Positions 45,408-54,451 are shown, counted from the first letter of the stretch. The stretch: 64,000 nt of DNA from Streptosporangium pseudovulgare (GCF_014648055.1 NZ_BMQJ01000007.1:249046-313045); one strand, 5' to 3'. A program made the numbers and translations. Notes: a model not told the origin generated them from the letters alone.

Positions 45408-46106
45408 ATGCATCTGCAGCACTCGCCCGAGGTCTGGGCGGAATACCCGGAGCTCGTCGCCGGTGCCCTGTTCGTCACCGGGATCACCGCGGACGTCTCC
45501 GCCGAGTCCCGGATCGCGGCGTACACCGCGATCGCCGAGTCCCGGCTCGCGGACGGCCCGGAGACCGGGTTCCCCGAGATACAGGCCTGGCGGCGCGTGT
45601 TCTCCCGGATGGGGCTCAAGCCGACCCAGTACCGGTGCGCCTCGGAGGCGCTGCTGCGGCGGTTCAGGAAGGAGGGCGTGCTCCCGCGGATCCACCCCCT
45701 GATCGACCTGTGCAACGCGATCTCACTGGCGTTCGCGATCCCGGTGGCGGCGATCGACCTCTCCCGGGTCTCCAAGGGGCTCGACGTACGGCACGCGGAC
45801 GGCGACGAGGTGTACCAGACCTTCTCCGGGGAGACGGAGCACCCCGACGCGGGCGAGGTGATCTTCACCGACGCCGCGGGACGGGCGCACGCCCGGCGGT
45901 GGACCAACCGGCAGAGCGGCTACTCGGCCGTCCGGGACACGACGGCCACCGTACTGATCGTCACGGAGGCGATGCACGACACCGCGTCCGCGGACGTCCC
46001 GGAACTGGTGGCCGCGGTCACCGGCGAGCTGGGCCGCGTGTGGGGTTCCACGCCGCAGAGCGCGGTGCTGAGCCGTTCCACCCCCCGCTTCGAGTTCCCG
46101 GCTTAA
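45408..46106 (+). CDS. Free-standing B3/B4 tRNA-editing-type domain protein
   Basis: A 232-residue protein matching the B3/B4 domain of the phenylalanyl-tRNA synthetase beta subunit: MGLKPTQYRCASEALLRR, IHPLIDLCNAISLAFAIPVAAID and RRWTNRQSGYSAV are the hallmarks. In the synthetase this domain hydrolyses mischarged Tyr-tRNA(Phe); free-standing versions are widespread and some may act in trans, though their roles are mostly unproven. It follows the LysE exporter by 26 bp and ends with a 4-bp convergent overlap with the 46103-48160 gene. Confidence 0.9.
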   Translation: MHLQHSPEVWAEYPELVAGALFVTGITADVSAESRIAAYTAIAESRLADGPETGFPEIQAWRRVFSRMGLKPTQYRCASEALLRRFRKEGVLPRIHPLIDLCNAISLAFAIPVAAIDLSRVSKGLDVRHADGDEVYQTFSGETEHPDAGEVIFTDAAGRAHARRWTNRQSGYSAVRDTTATVLIVTEAMHDTASADVPELVAAVTGELGRVWGSTPQSAVLSRSTPRFEFPA

Positions 46107-48160
46107 TCCCCAACCCAATCCAGGATCAGGTACCCGCGGTGCGGCACCTCCGCGTCGACCAGCACCCGGTCGCCGTCCCGCCGCGCCGTGACCTCCCGCG
46201 GCTCGGCGAGCGGTTCCAGCAGGGTGGCGCGGAGTCCGGTCCCGGCGGGGACGCCGGTGACGACGGGCGCGGCGGGGTCGGCCGAGCCGTTGGCGACGGC
46301 CAGCCGCCACCGACCGCCCACCCGCGCGTACTGCGGCATCAGGTACGGCCCGCCCGTGACCAGCGGCAACCCGGGCGGCCCAGGCGATCCAGGCGATCCA
46401 GGCGATCCACTGTCCACCCCGTCCGGAACCGACGATCGCCCGCCGCCCGGCCGGCCCGGCGTCGCATCACCCGCGACCGACGGTGGACCGTCATCCGGCC
46501 CGCCCGGGACCGGCGGTGACCCGCCGAGCCAGCGGACCGCCGCCTGCGCCAGGAGCCGTCCGTCGTCGCACCGGCCCAGCAGTTCCGGCGCGCACGCCGC
46601 CATGGTGAGGACGCGCCCGCCGAGGGCGTTGACGTGCGCCACCCGTCCGGCGCCCCAGTGCTCGCCGCGCGGGGTGAGCACGTCCGTCCACACCTCGGCG
46701 TCGTCCGCGGCCGTCAGCCGGGCCACCGCCGCCTGCACGTTGACGCTGAGCAGCGCGCCGCCGTCCCGGACGCGCTCCACGGCGTACGGCCGCGGCGACG
46801 TCGTCTCGCGGGTGACGACCTCGGCCACCGACACTCCGAGCAGATCGCCGTACCCGCGCTCGGTGAGGATCGCCGCGGCGGCGCCGTCCAGCAGCACCCC
46901 GCCACGCAGCAGCTCCGCCGGGTCCGGCACCGCCCAGGCCGTCGCGCCGAACAGCGCGGTGACCGGTGCGACGCCCGCCCGGACCGGGATGCCGTACGGG
47001 AGCAGGAACTCCGCGGCCCGCAGCGGGTCCGCCACGAGGCCGCCGAGCGTCCCGTCGCCGTGGACGCGGGCGGCGGTGTCCTCCCACCAGGGGACGCCGA
47101 CGCCGAAGGTCTCCAACGCGCCGGTGACCGTGGCGTCCAGCGCCGGGCGGGACCGGGTGAGCATCCGCCCGACCCGGGGGTAGCGGCCGGGGTCGCCGGT
47201 GACGAACGGGAACACGTCGAGCAGCAGGGCGTCCGCGCCCGACAGGTGGGCGGCCACCATCTCCGACCACGTCTGGGTGTCGGACTTGCTCCACTCGGTG
47301 TGGGTCCAGTTCTCCACCTCGGGCGCGACCTCGACGCCCGCGGGGCGCAGCGGCCGTTGCAGTTCCAGCATCGCGATGGAGTAGGCGAGCCGTCGGCCGG
47401 GCGCGTCGCCGTACGGGGCGAAGTGCGGGCGGTGCGCCTCCACCAGATCGAAGAGCGCGCTCCACGACCTTCCCTCGGCCGAGGCGACGCCGAGGCCCGA
47501 GCTCATCAGCCCGAGCCGCGCGCGGCCGGCGACGGCCCGCCGTACCAGCGCGACGACTTCGAGCTGCGCCTCGCGCCAGGTCCGCTGGAGCAGTGCCCGC
47601 CACGGGTGCGGCTCGCCGGGCGCGGTGATCGCGGCGACGAGTTCCTCGCGGGTGGGCTCCTCCCCGGCGAGGCGGTGGAAACGTGCCAGCATCCCGGGTT
47701 CGAACCCGCCGCCCCAGGTCAGCGGCGCGTGGTTGTGGAAGCGGAAGTCGTCCTCCAGCCACATGACGCGGAAGCCGAGCCCGGCGAACCGTCCGTAGTG
47801 CGCCGCCAGCCAGTCGCGCCAGATCGGGCAGGCGAGCGACGCGGCGGCCGTGGAGGTCTCGCCCGCGGGTGAGACCAGCGGCGCGAAGCCGAGGTCCTGG
47901 ATCCGCCCGCGGTCGGCGTGGCCGACGGTGACCCAGGGGTTGAGGCTGACCTGGACGCCGCGGGCGGACAGGGCGTCCCGGGCCGCGCGGACCGTCTCGA
48001 ACCACAGGTCCTCGCCGTCGCCGGCCGGGTGTCCGGCGTGGAGTTCCTCGGCACCGGTCATCAGCACGACCTCCTCCACCCCGTGTGCGGCGCAGAAGTC
48101 CGCAAGCGGGCCGGGGGCGCGTCCGGGGAGGACCTGGTAGCGCAGGTGGTAACGGGTCAT
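46103..48160 (-). CDS. Large protein of a sugar operon, possibly glycosidase-like
   Basis: A 685-residue soluble protein, no signal peptide. The N-terminal part has alternating strand and helix patterns (FCAAHGVEEVVLMTG, GVQVSLNPWVTVGH, LGFRVMWLEDDFRFHNH, RARLGLMSSGLGVASAEGRSW) suggestive of a TIM barrel, with acidic residues in WLEDDF that could be catalytic. A Rossmann-like middle and a beta-rich end follow, the latter interrupted by a Gly/Pro/Ser-rich insertion near 580-630 with a 9-bp repeat. I do not recognise a named family. It is the last gene of the ABC/Gfo operon, so carbohydrate processing is a reasonable inference. Confidence 0.7.
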   Translation of the reverse strand: MTRYHLRYQVLPGRAPGPLADFCAAHGVEEVVLMTGAEELHAGHPAGDGEDLWFETVRAARDALSARGVQVSLNPWVTVGHADRGRIQDLGFAPLVSPAGETSTAAASLACPIWRDWLAAHYGRFAGLGFRVMWLEDDFRFHNHAPLTWGGGFEPGMLARFHRLAGEEPTREELVAAITAPGEPHPWRALLQRTWREAQLEVVALVRRAVAGRARLGLMSSGLGVASAEGRSWSALFDLVEAHRPHFAPYGDAPGRRLAYSIAMLELQRPLRPAGVEVAPEVENWTHTEWSKSDTQTWSEMVAAHLSGADALLLDVFPFVTGDPGRYPRVGRMLTRSRPALDATVTGALETFGVGVPWWEDTAARVHGDGTLGGLVADPLRAAEFLLPYGIPVRAGVAPVTALFGATAWAVPDPAELLRGGVLLDGAAAAILTERGYGDLLGVSVAEVVTRETTSPRPYAVERVRDGGALLSVNVQAAVARLTAADDAEVWTDVLTPRGEHWGAGRVAHVNALGGRVLTMAACAPELLGRCDDGRLLAQAAVRWLGGSPPVPGGPDDGPPSVAGDATPGRPGGGRSSVPDGVDSGSPGSPGSPGPPGLPLVTGGPYLMPQYARVGGRWRLAVANGSADPAAPVVTGVPAGTGLRATLLEPLAEPREVTARRDGDRVLVDAEVPHRGYLILDWVGD

Positions 48161-48323
48161 CGCCGGCCGCGCTCGAAGCAGGCGGCCGGCTCCGCGTCCA
48201 AACACAGGTGGCGGCGGGTCATCGCCGGCCCCGCTCGAAGCAGACGGCCGGCTCCGCGTCCAGACGCGGGTGGCGGCGGGTCATCGCTGGCCCCGCTCGA
48301 AGTAGGCGGCCAGCTCCGGATCC
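48153..48323. repeat. 62-bp tandem duplication at a gene junction (nearly three copies)
   Basis: Copies begin at 48153, 48215 and 48277 (the CAT complement of ATG at 48158, 48220 and 48282). Each holds the end of the Gfo/Idh gene and an ATGACC start. The rightmost copy has the working stop; the leftmost has the working ATG of the next gene. The ancestor was an ATGA overlap. Confidence 0.88.
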
Positions 48324-49450
48324 AGCGGCGGCACGTCGTACGGCGTGCCGCCGTCGCGCAGCGACATCGTGGCCATGTATCCGGCGGCGACGCTCATCCG
48401 GGCCGACACGGGCGAGGTGTCGGTGGCACCGCCCTCGCGTACGAAACGGTTGAACTCCGCGATGATCCCGGTGTCGGCGCCGCCGTGCGAGCCGACCGCC
48501 GCGGGCACCCGGTAGGCGATGTCGCAGTCGTCGCGGTAGCCGCTCGGCCCGGTGTTCCAGACCTTGACCGTGTCACCGGGGCCGTCGCCGAAGTTCTCCA
48601 GCCGCCCCTCGGTGCCGATGACGGTGTAGTTGCGCACGTAGTCGGGGCTGAAGTGGCACTGCTGGTAGGCGGCGATGACGCCGTTGTCCAGGCGCATGTT
48701 CATCACCGAGACGTCTTCGACGTCCACGACGTGGTTCAGGTCGCCGCGCCGGGTGGGCGGCCACTCGAACTCCTTGAGCCAGTTCTCCGGCCGGGGGGTG
48801 TCGGGCGCGCGGCGCGGCAGGTCGCCGTAGAGCATCAGGTCGCCGAAGGCGTTGACGCGCGTGGTGTAGCCGCCGGCCAGCCAGTGGACGACGTCGAGGT
48901 CGTGGGCGGCCTTCTGCAGGAGCAGGCCCGTGGTGCGGGTGCGGTCGGCGTGCCAGTCCTTGAAGTAGTAGTCGCCGCCGTAGGAGACGAAGTGGCGCAC
49001 CCAGACGGTCTTCGGCTCGCCGATGACGCCCTTGCGGATGATGTCGCGCATGGTCCGCACCACGCCCATGTGCCGCATGTTGTGCCCCACGTAGAGGCGG
49101 GTGCCGCTCTCCTTTGCGGTACGCAGGATGTTGTCGCAGCCCTCCACGGTGATGTGCAGGGGTTTCTCCAGGTATACGGCCTTTCCGGCGCGCAGGCAGT
49201 CGATCGCGACGCGCTCGTGGGTGTCGTCGGGGGTCATGACGATGATCGCGTCGAGGTCGGGGCGGTCGAGCAGCTCGCGGTAGTCCTCGGTGAGGATGTC
49301 GGCGTCGAACCGCTCGGACTGCCGTTTGAGCACCGCCGGATCGGAGTCGCACAGCGCCGCGACCACCGAGCCGCGGCCCGGCCGGTGGGCCGAGAGCGCC
49401 AGGCTGGTCCGCAGGCCGAGGCCGATGACTCCGATGCGCAGGTCTTCCAC
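48281..49450 (-). CDS. Gfo/Idh/MocA-family oxidoreductase
   Basis: 389 residues. The N-terminal Rossmann fold has IGVIGLGLRTSLAL, then AIIVMTPDDTHERVA and the family signature YLEKPLHIT; the second domain contains HNMRHMG, QKAAHDLDVVHWLAGG with the catalytic-type histidine and aspartate, and FVSYGGDYYFKDWH. Members oxidise or reduce sugars and cyclitols with NAD(P). It is in an operon with the binding protein and permeases, so its substrate is probably the imported sugar or a derivative. Confidence 0.92.
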   Translation of the reverse strand: MEDLRIGVIGLGLRTSLALSAHRPGRGSVVAALCDSDPAVLKRQSERFDADILTEDYRELLDRPDLDAIIVMTPDDTHERVAIDCLRAGKAVYLEKPLHITVEGCDNILRTAKESGTRLYVGHNMRHMGVVRTMRDIIRKGVIGEPKTVWVRHFVSYGGDYYFKDWHADRTRTTGLLLQKAAHDLDVVHWLAGGYTTRVNAFGDLMLYGDLPRRAPDTPRPENWLKEFEWPPTRRGDLNHVVDVEDVSVMNMRLDNGVIAAYQQCHFSPDYVRNYTVIGTEGRLENFGDGPGDTVKVWNTGPSGYRDDCDIAYRVPAAVGSHGGADTGIIAEFNRFVREGGATDTSPVSARMSVAAGYMATMSLRDGGTPYDVPPLDPELAAYFERGQR

Positions 49451-49522
49451 TTCTCATCCCTTCTCAGGCCGTACGGCCTCTCAGCTCGTACGGCGAAGCG
49501 TCCAAGGTCGTACGGCGGGGCG

Positions 49523-51148
49523 TCAGCCCTTGGCGATGGACGCCTCGTACTCGGCCTTCATCGCGGCGCCGCCGCGGTCCATCCACTTCTTCACGAAGCC
49601 CTGCCACTCGGAGAGCGATTTGCGGCCGGTGACGACGTCGACCACCATGTCCGAGCCCATGGTGGACAGCTCGCCGCCCTTGGTGGTGAAGGTGTCGGAG
49701 AAGTGGCCGGTGGTGACGCGCTCCTGGAGTATGGGCGCGACCTTCGTCTCGAAGTCGTGGATGAGCCGGGTCCCCTCGGGCTTGCCGGGCAGATAGATCG
49801 CGGAGGGCGAGCCGATGACGAACGAGATCGGCTGCTGGGTGGCCGGGACCTCGGCGGCGCCCCGGTCGGTGAAGGTCAGCTCGCCGTCCTTCCGGGTGAA
49901 GTGGACGCCCTCGACGCCGTAGTTGACGAGCTGGTTCTCCTCCGTGCCGAACGGCGCGGCCATGAAGTTCAGCACGTTGAGGAGCATCTCGACCCGCTTG
50001 GGGTCGGCCTTCTTGCTGATGGCGGTGAAGCCCACCGAGCCGAGGCCCGCGTTGTAGACGGGCTTGGCGTCCGGGGTGGCGGCGAAGGGGACGATGGCCC
50101 CCAGCTCGTACTTCTGCGTCCGCGCGTCGTTGTAGAAGCCGGGGAAGGACTCGACGTAGGCGCCGAGCTGGCCGTTGGCCACCTTCTCCTTGGTGGTGGC
50201 GAGCGTGGCGTCGGGCCAGAAGAGGCCGGCCTTGAAGCATTTGACGGCGAACTCCAGGGCGGCCTGGTATTCGGGCGTCTCGTACTGGTGGACCAGCTTG
50301 CCCCCCGTCAGCCGCCAGGTGTTCGGCGCGCCGTACCACTGGCTGAACATGTGGACGTGGTTGACGTAGGCGGGTTCGAGCACGTACCTGTTGCGCTTGG
50401 CGTCCAGGAGTTGGACGGACTTCTGGAAGAAGTCGTCGGCGCCCGTGAAGCCGATGCCGCCGACCGGCCGCCAGAAGTCCTGGTTGACCAGGTAGACCTG
50501 GCCGAAGCGGCTGTAGGAGACGGCCACACCGAAGATCTTGCCATTGGTGACGGCCGACTTCCAGGCGACGTCGCCCAGATTCGCCAGGTTCGGGTACTTC
50601 TTGATCGCGTCACCGGCGAGGTGCGGGGTGAGGTCGTGGAACTTCGCCTCCAGCAGCTCGGGTACGCGCTGCAGGCCCTGGTTCGGCGGGAACCACACCA
50701 GGTCGGGCAGGTCGTCGCTGGCGATGATGGCGTTGAACTTGTCGGGGTAGCCTTCGCCGACCACGATGTTCATGTCCCATTGAGCGTTGAGGCGCTTGCC
50801 CAGTTCCTGCAGGTAGGCGCTCTTGTCGGCGCCGGGCGGCGCCACGTCCCAGGTCTGGGTGAGGGCGGTGATCCGGCTGCCGTCGCCGGGCGGCGCCGGG
50901 ACCGACCTGACGAGCTGCTCGGGGTACTTCAGGTACGACGGGTCCTGGCCGGCGTCGATCGGCAGGTCGGGGGTGGGGATCTTCGCGGGGGTGTAGGTGG
51001 GGAGCCGGAGCTTCCTGGACAGGTCGGCGCCGCCCTTCCCGGCTCCGGCGGCGCCGCCGCCCTCGCCTCCGCAGGCGGCGAGCCCGGCGGCCGTGGCGCC
51101 GGCGAGCGCGAGTCCGAGGAAACCGCGGCGGGACATGCTCATGGACAT
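49523..51148 (-). CDS. Extracellular sugar-binding lipoprotein (LplA/YtcQ type)
   Basis: 541 residues. ATG 51148 has AGGAG six bases upstream; in-frame ATGs at 51142 and 51136 follow directly. The signal has a twin-arginine motif (SRRGFLG) and a lipobox (LAAC), so it is a Tat lipoprotein. The mature protein is a family 1-type solute-binding protein with YPDKFNAIIASDDLPDLVWFP, DFFQKSVQLLDAKRN, EYQAALEFAVKCFKAGLFWPD and a long C-terminal lobe. The size and order with two LplB/LplC permeases fit the LplABC group for complex oligosaccharides. Confidence 0.93.
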   Translation of the reverse strand: MSMSMSRRGFLGLALAGATAAGLAACGGEGGGAAGAGKGGADLSRKLRLPTYTPAKIPTPDLPIDAGQDPSYLKYPEQLVRSVPAPPGDGSRITALTQTWDVAPPGADKSAYLQELGKRLNAQWDMNIVVGEGYPDKFNAIIASDDLPDLVWFPPNQGLQRVPELLEAKFHDLTPHLAGDAIKKYPNLANLGDVAWKSAVTNGKIFGVAVSYSRFGQVYLVNQDFWRPVGGIGFTGADDFFQKSVQLLDAKRNRYVLEPAYVNHVHMFSQWYGAPNTWRLTGGKLVHQYETPEYQAALEFAVKCFKAGLFWPDATLATTKEKVANGQLGAYVESFPGFYNDARTQKYELGAIVPFAATPDAKPVYNAGLGSVGFTAISKKADPKRVEMLLNVLNFMAAPFGTEENQLVNYGVEGVHFTRKDGELTFTDRGAAEVPATQQPISFVIGSPSAIYLPGKPEGTRLIHDFETKVAPILQERVTTGHFSDTFTTKGGELSTMGSDMVVDVVTGRKSLSEWQGFVKKWMDRGGAAMKAEYEASIAKG

Positions 51149-51171
51149 GGGTCTCTCCTGGGGGGTGGTTC

Positions 51172-52053
51172 TCAGCCCTTGATGGCGCCGGTGAGGACGC
51201 CCTTGGTGAAGTACTTCTGGAGGAAGGGGTAGGCGAGGAGGATCGGCACCAGGGCGATGACGAGCACGGCCATCTGGACCGAGGCCGTGGGCAGGTCGCG
51301 GACGATCGCCACGTCGGTGCCCTGTGCGGCTCCGCCGCGGAAGATGTACTGGCGCAGGACGAGCTGGATCGGGTGCTTGTCGTGGTCGTCGATGTAGAGG
51401 AGCGCGCTGAACCAGCTGTTCCAGTAGCCGACGGCGTAGAAGAGGCCGACCACCGCGATCACCGCCTTGGACAGCGGGATCGCGATCCGCCACATCATCC
51501 GCCACTCGCCGGCGCCGTCCATGCGTGCCGCCTCGAACAGCTCGTCGGGCAGCCCCTGGAAGAAGGCGCGGACCACGACCACGTTGAAGGCGTTCACCAG
51601 GACCGGCACGATCACCGACTGGTAGGTGTTCAGCATGCCCAGTTCTTTGACCATCAGGTAGGTCGGGATCATGCCGGGGGTGAACAGGAAGGTGGCCAGC
51701 ACCATCATGAGGATCGGCTTGCCGCCGAGCATGCCCCGGCGCGACAGCGCGTAGCCGAGGAAGACCGTGCACAGCAGGCTCAGCGCGGTGCCGCAGAGGG
51801 TGATGCCGACGCTGGTCAGCACGGCCCGGGTCACCGCTCCGCCGGACAGGATCAGCCGGTACGCCTCCAGCGTCGGGTGGGCGGGGAGAAGCACGTAGCC
51901 GCCGCCGTTGGCGACGCTCTCCGCGCGCCCGGTGAGGCTGGTGCCCACGGCCAGACCGAACGGGTACAGCACGGCCAGCACGATCGCGGTCAGCGCGGCG
52001 GTCTTCAGCGCGCGGCCCGCGACGGTCGGGCGTTCCATCCACGGCGGCCTCAT
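51172..52053 (-). CDS. Carbohydrate ABC permease, LplC/YtcP type
   Basis: 293 residues with six hydrophobic segments. The ATPase-contacting EAA loop reads FEAARMDGAGEWRMMWRIAIP. FLFTPGMIPTYLMVKELGMLNTY is the periplasmic-side hallmark of the LplC branch. The ATG start overlaps the stop of the other permease (ATGA). It pairs with that gene and the binding protein; the ATPase is missing here, as usual for systems served by a shared MsiK. Confidence 0.93.
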   Translation of the reverse strand: MRPPWMERPTVAGRALKTAALTAIVLAVLYPFGLAVGTSLTGRAESVANGGGYVLLPAHPTLEAYRLILSGGAVTRAVLTSVGITLCGTALSLLCTVFLGYALSRRGMLGGKPILMMVLATFLFTPGMIPTYLMVKELGMLNTYQSVIVPVLVNAFNVVVVRAFFQGLPDELFEAARMDGAGEWRMMWRIAIPLSKAVIAVVGLFYAVGYWNSWFSALLYIDDHDKHPIQLVLRQYIFRGGAAQGTDVAIVRDLPTASVQMAVLVIALVPILLAYPFLQKYFTKGVLTGAIKG

Positions 52054-53012
52054 CGGTAGATCCCCTGCTCTCCGAAGCGGTGGGCGAGCTTGTTCGCGGC
52101 GTAGATCAGGGCGGCGCCGATGAGGCCCTTCATCAGGCCGGCGGCGGTGCTCATCCCCCAGTCGCCGTTGATGACACCGTGGTAGTAGATGTAGGTGTCG
52201 ATCACCTCGGACGCCTCGGCGCCGACGGCGTCACGCTGGAGCACCATCTGCTCGAAGCCGACCGACAGGATGTCGCCCAGCCGCAGGATCAGCAGCATGA
52301 TGATCACGGGCCGGATGCCGGGCAGCGTCACGTGCCACAGCCGGCGCTTCCAGTCGGCCCCGTCGATCGCGGCGGCCTCGTACTGGCTCACGTCGATCGC
52401 GGTGATGGCGGCCAGGAAGATGATGGTCCCCCAGCCGGTGTCCTTCCAGATCACCTGCGCGGTGGCCATGAGCTTGAACAGTCCCGGGTCGGCCATCAGG
52501 TTGCCGATGGTGACGTCGTGCGCGGCCAGGAACGTGGTGATCGTGCCGGCGCCGCCGATGACCTGCTGGAACATCGCGACCACGACCACCCACGACAGGA
52601 AGTGCGGAAGGTAGACGACGGTCTGGACGAGGCGCTTGACCCGGTTGCCGACCAGGGAGTTCAGCAGCAGCGCCAAGGCGATCGGGGCGGGGAAGTAGAG
52701 CAGGAGCTGGAGCGCGGTGATCTGCAGGGTGTTGCCCACGGCGGTCCAGAACTCCGGCTCCTCCAGGAGCATCACGAAGTTCTCCAGCCCCACCCACGGG
52801 CTTCCCTCGATCCCCAGGAACGGCGCGTAGTCCTTGAACGCGATCACGTTCCCCAGCAGGGGGACGTAGAAGAAGACGACGAAGTACAGCACGCCCGGCA
52901 GGCACAGGAGCAGCAGCGTCCAGTCGCGTTTCAGCCGATCGCGGAGGGTCCGGCGCTGAGGGCGGGCGCCCACCTGGACCTCCGCCGCGGGGGCCGCCGT
53001 GGATACGACCAC
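52050..53012 (-). CDS. Carbohydrate ABC permease, LplB type
   Basis: 320 residues, six transmembrane helices; LLLCLPGVLYFVVFFYVPLLGNVIAF at the N-terminus and the EAA loop YEAAAIDGADWKRRLWHVTLPGI are characteristic of LplB. GTG start with GGAGG and a 5-base spacer. It is the first gene of the transport operon. The AT-rich stretch 53045-53090 upstream holds ATTTA...TAAAT arms 15 bases apart on the minus strand, a possible promoter/operator for the ROK repressor. Confidence 0.93.
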   Translation of the reverse strand: MVVSTAAPAAEVQVGARPQRRTLRDRLKRDWTLLLLCLPGVLYFVVFFYVPLLGNVIAFKDYAPFLGIEGSPWVGLENFVMLLEEPEFWTAVGNTLQITALQLLLYFPAPIALALLLNSLVGNRVKRLVQTVVYLPHFLSWVVVVAMFQQVIGGAGTITTFLAAHDVTIGNLMADPGLFKLMATAQVIWKDTGWGTIIFLAAITAIDVSQYEAAAIDGADWKRRLWHVTLPGIRPVIIMLLILRLGDILSVGFEQMVLQRDAVGAEASEVIDTYIYYHGVINGDWGMSTAAGLMKGLIGAALIYAANKLAHRFGEQGIYR

Positions 53013-53110
53013 GTCTCACCTCCAGGTCAGAACGAATTCCCTGGAGGCTAGCGCCCATTTATGCAAACAACTAGAGTAAATAGCGCAGGAACGAGCAATC
53101 GATGCGCGGC

Positions 53111-53199
53111 GGCGATCCGGCCGTGACCCAAGAGTTACGGCGGTCCGGCCGCTCTCAGGCATGCCTGACCTAGGGGAACGGCGTCACGGCCGGATCGCC
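53111..53199. other. 89-bp element with 17-bp perfect terminal inverted repeats and central palindrome
   Basis: GGCGATCCGGCCGTGAC (53111-53127) is the exact reverse complement of 53183-53199. Midway is a perfect 14-base palindrome TCAGGCATGCCTGA (53155-53168). The element sits between the ROK stop and the permease promoter. It could be a large terminator stem, a regulator site or a small non-autonomous mobile element; no target duplication is evident. Confidence 0.75.
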
Positions 53200-53218
53200 C
53201 CGGCTCCGGATGGAATAT

Positions 53219-54364
53219 TCAAGCGGGGAGCGTAAACAGCAGCCGCTCGGCGTGATCGAGTGCCAGCCGTACGGCGCCCACGGCGATGCACTCGCCGCCG
53301 AGCCCGGAGACGACGGCCCGCGGCGGGTACAGGCAGTGCTCGTCCAGCGACTCCTGGATCGGCTCCACCAGCAGGTCGCCCGCGGAGGAGAGGTCACCCC
53401 CGATGATCACCATCTCCGGGTCGAGCGGGTTGACCACGGTGAGCAGGCCGGCCGCCAGGGCGCGCCCGAACTCCCTGACCGCCAGGCGGGCCTTCTCGTC
53501 GCCCGCGCGCGCCCGGCCGACGGCGAACTCCGCGCTCTGCCGGCCGCCCCGCAGCTCACCGGGCTCCACCGCCATCGAGTAGTCCATCACGTGGCGGAAG
53601 GCCGACCAGTTGTCGTTGGGCTGGGAGCCGATCTCACCCGAGGCGGCGTGGGCGCCCCGGTGCACCCGGCCGCCGATGAGCAGGCCCATGCCGATCCGGT
53701 CGGCGGCGAAGAGGTAGACCACGTCGTCGCAGCCCCGGGCCGCCCCGCGCCAGTGCTCGGCCGTGACGGCCAGGCGCATGTCGTTCTCGACGACCACCGG
53801 CGCCGGGAGCCGAGCGGACAGCTCGGCGTGCAGGTGCAGCCCGGTCCAGCCGGGCAGCACGATGCTCTTGACCACGCGGCCCTCGCCGTCGACCACGCCG
53901 GTGGTGCCCACACCCACGGCCGTCAGCTCGGCGACGGCGAGCCCGGCGTCGGCGGCGGCCAACCGGATCAGCTCGGCGACGGCGGACAGCCGGTCGGGCA
54001 CCGGGGTGTCGACGGGCAGCGGCCGCCTGCGCACCGCCCTGACCTCCCCTCCCAGGTCGCAGACCATGACCTGGAGGTTGGAGCTGTCGATGTGGACGCC
54101 GGCCACGTGCCCGGAGGAGGCGCGGAACCGGAAGCGCCGGGCCGGACGGCCGCGCTGGCGGTCGGCGCGCTCGTCCTCGGCGTATTCCTCGACCCAGCCG
54201 TCGGCCAGCAGGTCCTCGACGATCCCCTCGGCCGTGGGCCTGGACACGCCGGCGGCGGCGGCCAGCTCCGTCAGGGTGGCGAGCTCCCGGCCGCGCAGGA
54301 TGCGCAGGATCGCGTCGGAGTTGAGTCTTCTCAGGACGGACGCGTCCCCGCTCACCTGTCTCAT
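53219..54364 (-). CDS. ROK-family regulator of the sugar transport operon
   Basis: 381 residues. N-terminal winged helix (LATLTELAAAAGVSRPTAEGIVEDLLADGW) and ROK domain with VGVGTTGVVDGEGRV, VENDMRLAVTAEHWRGAARGCDD, GEIGSQPND and NPLDPEMVIIGGDL. The zinc-binding CxC cluster typical of many ROK proteins is absent. It lies directly upstream of, and codirectional with, the ABC/Gfo operon, with 206 bp between, and probably represses it until the sugar is present. Its ATG lies only 8 bases after a TAGGAT box, suggesting leaderless translation. Confidence 0.92.
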   Translation of the reverse strand: MRQVSGDASVLRRLNSDAILRILRGRELATLTELAAAAGVSRPTAEGIVEDLLADGWVEEYAEDERADRQRGRPARRFRFRASSGHVAGVHIDSSNLQVMVCDLGGEVRAVRRRPLPVDTPVPDRLSAVAELIRLAAADAGLAVAELTAVGVGTTGVVDGEGRVVKSIVLPGWTGLHLHAELSARLPAPVVVENDMRLAVTAEHWRGAARGCDDVVYLFAADRIGMGLLIGGRVHRGAHAASGEIGSQPNDNWSAFRHVMDYSMAVEPGELRGGRQSAEFAVGRARAGDEKARLAVREFGRALAAGLLTVVNPLDPEMVIIGGDLSSAGDLLVEPIQESLDEHCLYPPRAVVSGLGGECIAVGAVRLALDHAERLLFTLPA

Positions 54365-54401
54365 ACCCTCGATCCTACTTTGACAAGATCCTTGAATAAA
54401 A
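54365..54401 (-). promoter_or_regulatory. Possible leaderless promoter of the ROK gene
   Basis: TAGGAT (54377-54372 on the minus strand) ends 7 bases before the ROK ATG at 54364. The region further up is AT-rich (TTTTATTC) but has no strong -35. A leaderless transcript would start at or next to the ATG. Confidence 0.4.
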
Positions 54402-54451
54402 CGGAATTCCCCCGGCCCGCTCGGGGGCGCCGGTGTCTGGACCGAGGAAAG

